Below, piece by piece: positions 7,509 to 9,556 of a stretch of DNA of 9,556 bases; position 1 is the first letter of the stretch; each line of letters begins with the position of its first letter. This DNA comes from UBA9732 sp031935845 (GTDB taxonomy: Bacteria > Spirochaetota > Spirochaetia > Sphaerochaetales > Sphaerochaetaceae). Position numbers and translations under genes: made by a program. The DNA lies in assembly GCA_031935845.1 (NCBI GenBank), contig JAJBWA010000068.1, forward strand, positions 1 to 9,556. Reading direction: 5' to 3'. Under the pieces are notes generated by a model, which saw nothing but the letters and a program-made list of their open reading frames with translations, did not search any database and was not told where the DNA came from.

Positions 7509-8231
7509 ATGAAAGTACTGGCCCACAGGGGATTTTCGGGCAACTACCCGGAGAACACGATGCTGGCATTCCGCAAGGCCATCGAATCAGGTGCCGACGG
7601 AATCGAGCTGGACATACATCTGAGCAGCGACGGCAAGCTGGTGATCATCCACGACGAGAACCTGGTCCGCACCACGGGAGTGGACGGGCTTGTGTCCGAT
7701 TTCACCCTCAGGCAGCTCACGGGAACCAAGGCATCCAAGACCAAGGACGATGCCTTTGACTGCACCATCCCGTCGTTCGAGGAGTACTGCGCATTTGCCG
7801 CCGAGGGCTCATTCGTAACGAATGTGGAGATAAAGACGAACAACCAGTGGTATCAGGACATCGAACGCAAGGCCATAGACATGATAAGGGCCTTCGGGCT
7901 CCAGGACCGCATCATTTTCTCATCCTTCAACTGGATTTCGGTACTGCGTGCAAAGCAGCTGGCGCCGGAGATTCCGTGCGGCTTCCTGTATGACGGCAAC
8001 AGACATCTTCACCTGGCCCCGCAGACAAAGGACGCCGGAATCCAGTACATGCATCCCTGCTTTGACCTTCTGGATGACTCCATCGTTTCCGAATGCAGAC
8101 AGAACGGTATCGGGCTGAACGTCTGGACAATCAATGAGAAGGCACAGATGAAGCAGCTGATCAAGTGGGATGTCAATGCGGCGATAACGAACTATCCCGA
8201 CATGTGTCTGGAGCTTCTGGGTAGGAACTAA
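7509..8231 (+). CDS. Glycerophosphodiester phosphodiesterase
   Basis: This enzyme hydrolyses glycerophosphodiesters released from phospholipids to glycerol 3-phosphate and an alcohol, using a divalent metal. The 240-residue product is a full-length GDPD TIM barrel. It has AHRGFSGNYPENT at 5-17 (catalytic His6, Arg7) and GADGIELDIHLSSDGKLVIIHD at 28-49 in consecutive pieces (metal ligands Glu33 and Asp35, second catalytic His48). NVEIKT is at 105-110 (Glu107, Lys109), and the late GLNVWTINE has the conserved Trp206. No signal peptide is present, so it is cytosolic, like UgpQ rather than the periplasmic GlpQ. The ATG at 7509 has GGAGGA four bases upstream; an upstream in-frame start at 7443 would precede the -10 box. 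It converges on the kinase-like gene with a few bases of overlap at the stops. Confidence 0.95.
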   Translation: MKVLAHRGFSGNYPENTMLAFRKAIESGADGIELDIHLSSDGKLVIIHDENLVRTTGVDGLVSDFTLRQLTGTKASKTKDDAFDCTIPSFEEYCAFAAEGSFVTNVEIKTNNQWYQDIERKAIDMIRAFGLQDRIIFSSFNWISVLRAKQLAPEIPCGFLYDGNRHLHLAPQTKDAGIQYMHPCFDLLDDSIVSECRQNGIGLNVWTINEKAQMKQLIKWDVNAAITNYPDMCLELLGRN

Positions 8232-8803
8232 AGGATTATCCCCTTCTCCTGATGGTTGCTGTCCTGTATTACGGACTCCACGGCATCGAAGAGTGACTCG
8301 TCGTCGTAGTCACCGTCAATCTCGATATAGAAGGTGTCCGTCCTGAGGCAGTCTTCCTTGAACTCGCGGCTGCAGTTGATCAGACGCGTCATGTCTATTA
8401 CATCGTCCGGGCGCCTTTCCACCCTCTGCGCATATTTCTCTATATCATCTATGTGCGACCGGATGTGGAACTCGCTCATGACTATGAACACGCAGCGGAT
8501 TTCCCCGAGTTCGGAGAACGTGAAGCTTTTTGCCCACTCTGCTGGGATGTAGCAGCCCTCAATTATCAGATTCCGCTTTGTGCTTACGGCCTTCTTCACG
8601 ATTTCTGCCACCAGAGGCCACATCCAGTAGCGCATTTCGTAATCGTTCCTGTCCCCGGGATTCCCCAGGCCGGACTTCAAGAATGCGTCCTTAAGATAAT
8701 CCAGGGAGATGCACTCCCATCCGTATTTCCTTATGAGTCTGTGGGCAATCATCGTCTTTCCCACATGCGAGCTTCCGCCGAGAAGTACCACCATATGCGA
8801 CAT
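8228..8803 (-). CDS. Small P-loop nucleotide kinase-like protein
   Basis: The 191-residue product has a Walker A motif, GGSSHVGKT at 9-17 (Lys16, Thr17), directly after a beta strand (VVLLGG). SLDYLKDAF at 33-41 resembles the acceptor-binding step of adenylate-kinase, 2-phosphoglycerate-kinase and zeta-toxin-like folds. NLIIEGCYIP at 78-87 fits the second strand of that fold, and RVERRPDD at 128-134 could be the lid arginines. It likely transfers phosphate from ATP to an unidentified small molecule; the substrate cannot be read from sequence. The stop is TAG at 8228-8230, sharing bases with the convergent phosphodiesterase stop. The start is uncertain: the ATG at 8803 directly abuts a GGGGG run, while the ATG at 8794 (three residues shorter) has that run nine bases upstream and may be the true start. 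It is divergent from the small leader-peptide gene. Confidence 0.75.
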   Translation of the reverse strand: MSHMVVLLGGSSHVGKTMIAHRLIRKYGWECISLDYLKDAFLKSGLGNPGDRNDYEMRYWMWPLVAEIVKKAVSTKRNLIIEGCYIPAEWAKSFTFSELGEIRCVFIVMSEFHIRSHIDDIEKYAQRVERRPDDVIDMTRLINCSREFKEDCLRTDTFYIEIDGDYDDESLFDAVESVIQDSNHQEKGIIL

Positions 8804-8844
8804 CCCCCGAAATCCATGATGCCGGTTTCGGAGCTGAATGGGAA

Positions 8845-8868
8845 GCGTTTTACGCAGCGTTTTCCGCA
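8845..8868 (+). repeat. Tandem 12-bp direct repeat upstream of the leader-peptide promoter
   Basis: GCGTTTTACGCA (8845-8856) is followed without gap by GCGTTTTCCGCA (8857-8868), eleven of twelve bases the same. Each copy is itself roughly symmetric (GCG...CGC). The pair ends nine bases before the putative -35 and sits about one helical turn apart, as tandem activator or response-regulator sites often do. It lies in the divergent region shared with the kinase-like gene. Confidence 0.55.
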
Positions 8869-8877
8869 GATGTTTTT

Positions 8878-8906
8878 TTGTAACACTCCTCCGGTTTATG
8901 TGTTAT
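8878..8906 (+). promoter_or_regulatory. Probable promoter of the leader-peptide gene
   Basis: TTGTAA (8878-8883), 17 bases, TGTTAT (8901-8906), four of six matches each. Transcription would start near 8913, giving a leader of about 22 bases that carries the AAAGGAG site. The moderate match would suit activation from the tandem repeats upstream. Confidence 0.45.
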
Positions 8907-8934
8907 CGTTGAGGAAAGGGCAAAGGAGAAAGTT

Positions 8935-9138
8935 ATGAGCAAGAAAGACACAAACAAAAAAGACGATTTCATCATGGATAAGGGCGCAGACCTGAGCGCC
9001 GAGGAACTGCAGGATGTTTCCGGCGGAGTCAGGATCCAGTGGACTCCCGTCACGCTCGATTATTCCGAGTCAAGCGAGCGTCGCGAGACTCCGACGCTTA
9101 GTGCCGAAGACGAACTGATAAGATCGTCATTGCGCTGA
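8935..9138 (+). CDS. Small double-glycine-leader peptide (RiPP/bacteriocin-precursor-like)
   Basis: The 67-residue product has a charged N-terminus (SKKDTNKKDD) and then LSAEELQDVSGG at 20-31. This fits the LSxEELxxVxGG consensus of double-glycine leaders, which are cleaved after GG by peptidase-containing ABC exporters (C39 family) and which also guide modification enzymes in several RiPP classes. Cleavage would release a 36-residue tail rich in Ser, Thr, Glu and Arg, with one Trp and one Tyr and no Cys, so lanthionine, thioether or disulfide bridges are excluded. The tail holds LSAEDEL at 55-61, echoing the leader's LSAEEL. The start has AAAGGAG six bases upstream and a plausible promoter, so the gene is probably real. 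No modification enzyme, exporter or immunity gene is seen. It could instead be a small cytosolic protein whose GG is coincidental. Confidence 0.7.
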   Translation: MSKKDTNKKDDFIMDKGADLSAEELQDVSGGVRIQWTPVTLDYSESSERRETPTLSAEDELIRSSLR

Positions 9139-9203
9139 GATGTCTCAGGGAAATACCAAATACAACCGGCGGAGGATAGATTTCAATCCTTTTCACGACG
9201 TAA

Positions 9204-9233
9204 GGGATCCGGGCGTAAAAGCCCGGATTTCCC
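9204..9233 (+). terminator. Strong hairpin between the leader-peptide gene and the tRNA promoter
   Basis: ATCCGGGC (9207-9214) pairs perfectly with GCCCGGAT (9221-9228) around a six-base loop, and GGG (9204-9206) can add pairs with CCC (9231-9233) across a two-base bulge. No T run follows, so it may act as a mRNA 3'-end stabiliser or weak terminator. It ends just before the tRNA promoter. Confidence 0.5.
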
Positions 9234-9237
9234 GTGA

Positions 9238-9266
9238 TTGACATTAAACTGTCTTTTTCGTATCAT
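9238..9266 (+). promoter_or_regulatory. tRNA-Ala promoter
   Basis: TTGACA (perfect -35, 9238-9243), 17 bases, TATCAT (9261-9266, five of six). This is the best promoter in the window; transcription should start about 6 bases before the mature tRNA. Confidence 0.8.
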
Positions 9267-9278
9267 CAAAAAGCGCTT

Positions 9279-9352
9279 GGGGCTGTAGCTCACCTGGCTA
9301 GAGCGATTGAATGGCATTCAATAGGTAGTCGGTTCGATCCCGATCAGCTCCA
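9279..9352 (+). tRNA. tRNA-Ala (anticodon GGC)
   Basis: The 74 bases fold as a complete cloverleaf. The acceptor GGGGCTG/CAGCTCC contains the G3-U70 pair that marks alanine tRNAs. The D arm is GCTC/GAGC. The anticodon stem is ATTGA/TCAAT, with loop ATGGCAT and anticodon GGC at 9313-9315. The variable loop is AGGTA, the T stem GTCGG/CCGAT has loop TTCGATC, and the discriminator is A. CCA is not encoded. It reads GCC (and GCU) codons. A promoter and a terminator closely bracket the gene, so it is a single-tRNA unit. Confidence 0.96.
9335..9349 (+). repeat. 15-bp direct repeat, copy 1 (tRNA-Ala T loop and 3' acceptor strand)
   Basis: CGATCCCGATCAGCT inside the tRNA is repeated exactly at 9486-9500. 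The block begins in the T loop and runs into the acceptor stem, the portion of tRNA genes that integrases commonly use as an attachment core. Confidence 0.6.
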
Positions 9353-9361
9353 AAAATGAAG

Positions 9362-9388
9362 CGGACCTTCGAGGTCCGTTTTGTTTTT
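9362..9388 (+). terminator. Intrinsic terminator of tRNA-Ala
   Basis: CGGACCT (9362-9368) pairs with AGGTCCG (9372-9378) around a three-base loop, followed by TTTTGTTTTT. It is a textbook Rho-independent terminator ten bases past the tRNA. Confidence 0.9.
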
Positions 9389-9403
9389 GATAGATGTTCA
9401 GTA

Positions 9404-9492
9404 GGGATCGAAGCTTGGCGGTAGGAGGACGCACCGCGTCCGAAGCCAAGCCGGCCCTGACGGCGGACAACCGGGAGCCGAAGGGCGATCCC
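9404..9492 (+). other. Compact element able to fold as a three-way junction downstream of tRNA-Ala
   Basis: A closing stem GGGATCG (9404-9410)/CGATCCC (9486-9492) encloses two arms. Arm 1 is GCTTGGC (9413-9419)/GCCAAGC (9445-9451), with an inner GGACGC (9427-9432)/GCGTCC (9436-9441) hairpin. Arm 2 is CGGC (9452-9455)/GCCG (9477-9480), extended by CC/GG past one bulged A. All three helices are compatible with each other. It is GC-richer than its surroundings and lies beyond the tRNA terminator. It could be a structured RNA, a repeat of the genome or a mobile-element end; I recognise no known family. An open frame at 9394-9522 crosses it but has no ribosome-binding site. Confidence 0.45.
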
Positions 9493-9500
9493 GATCAGCT
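9486..9500 (+). repeat. 15-bp direct repeat, copy 2 (copy of the tRNA-Ala 3' end)
   Basis: This is an exact copy of 9335-9349, 151 bp downstream. The match ends before the last bases of the tRNA (CC becomes TA). Its first seven bases form the closing stem of the three-way junction. Beyond it, to the window end, I see nothing recognisable. Confidence 0.6.
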
Positions 9501-9556
9501 TAAGAGGAAAGGTGCGAGATAGAACGGATACAGATGGATGGGACCATCAGTTCCAA

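Noticed and set aside
8845..8868. CRISPR-like repeat
   Set aside because: There are only two abutting 12-bp copies, with no spacers and no cas genes.
9135..9148. CTGAGA/TCTCAG inverted repeat at the stop of the leader-peptide gene
   Set aside because: The loop is very short and no T tract follows; the larger hairpin at 9204-9233 is a better candidate for the transcript end.
9394..9522. A 42-codon open frame crossing the three-way junction element
   Set aside because: It has no Shine-Dalgarno site, begins right after the tRNA terminator, and its sequence is explained by the base-paired element; coding is not supported.

Overview
The window is a moderately GC-rich, gene-dense piece of bacterial chromosome. 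Two exported proteins carry leaders of a kind common in spirochaetes: a lipoprotein signal ending LSSC, and a signal peptide ending GLFASG. Together with the gene content this suggests a Treponema/Sphaerochaeta-like spirochaete, but that is inference, not proof. Promoters follow the ordinary -35/-10 pattern and most starts have good Shine-Dalgarno sites. Most of the window is housekeeping or envelope function.

Layout. At the left edge lies the 5' part of a sugar ABC transporter lipoprotein, read leftward and interrupted by an in-frame TAG; its promoter is flanked by two inverted operator-like arms. Next is serC (phosphoserine aminotransferase, leftward) with its own terminator. Divergent from it is a MATE-family efflux pump (rightward). 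A secreted protein with InlB/Listeria-Bacteroides-type repeats converges on the pump and ends in a terminator abutting the pump's stop codon. Then comes a two-gene leftward operon, tldD-pmbA(tldE), encoding both halves of the TldD/TldE metalloprotease. Divergent from tldD is a glycerophosphodiester phosphodiesterase gene. It overlaps by a few bases the convergent end of a small P-loop kinase-like gene.

The right end is the most unusual part. Divergent from the kinase-like gene is a 67-codon gene whose product looks like a double-glycine leader peptide (LSAEELQDVSGG) followed by a 36-residue cysteine-free tail. This is the layout of a RiPP or bacteriocin-type precursor, yet no modification enzyme or exporter is visible. 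Two tandem 12-bp repeats lie just upstream of its probable promoter. After a strong hairpin come a near-consensus promoter, a tRNA-Ala(GGC) gene and a textbook intrinsic terminator. Beyond the terminator is a compact sequence able to fold as a three-way junction, ending in a 15-bp copy of the tRNA 3' end. This could be an attachment-site remnant or a tRNA-associated repeat.

How the parts may work together: the sugar-binding protein, serC, MATE pump and phosphodiesterase look like independent functions. The only speculative link is that TldD/TldE, a protease known elsewhere to trim peptide leaders, is encoded about 1.5 kb from an orphan leader-type peptide.
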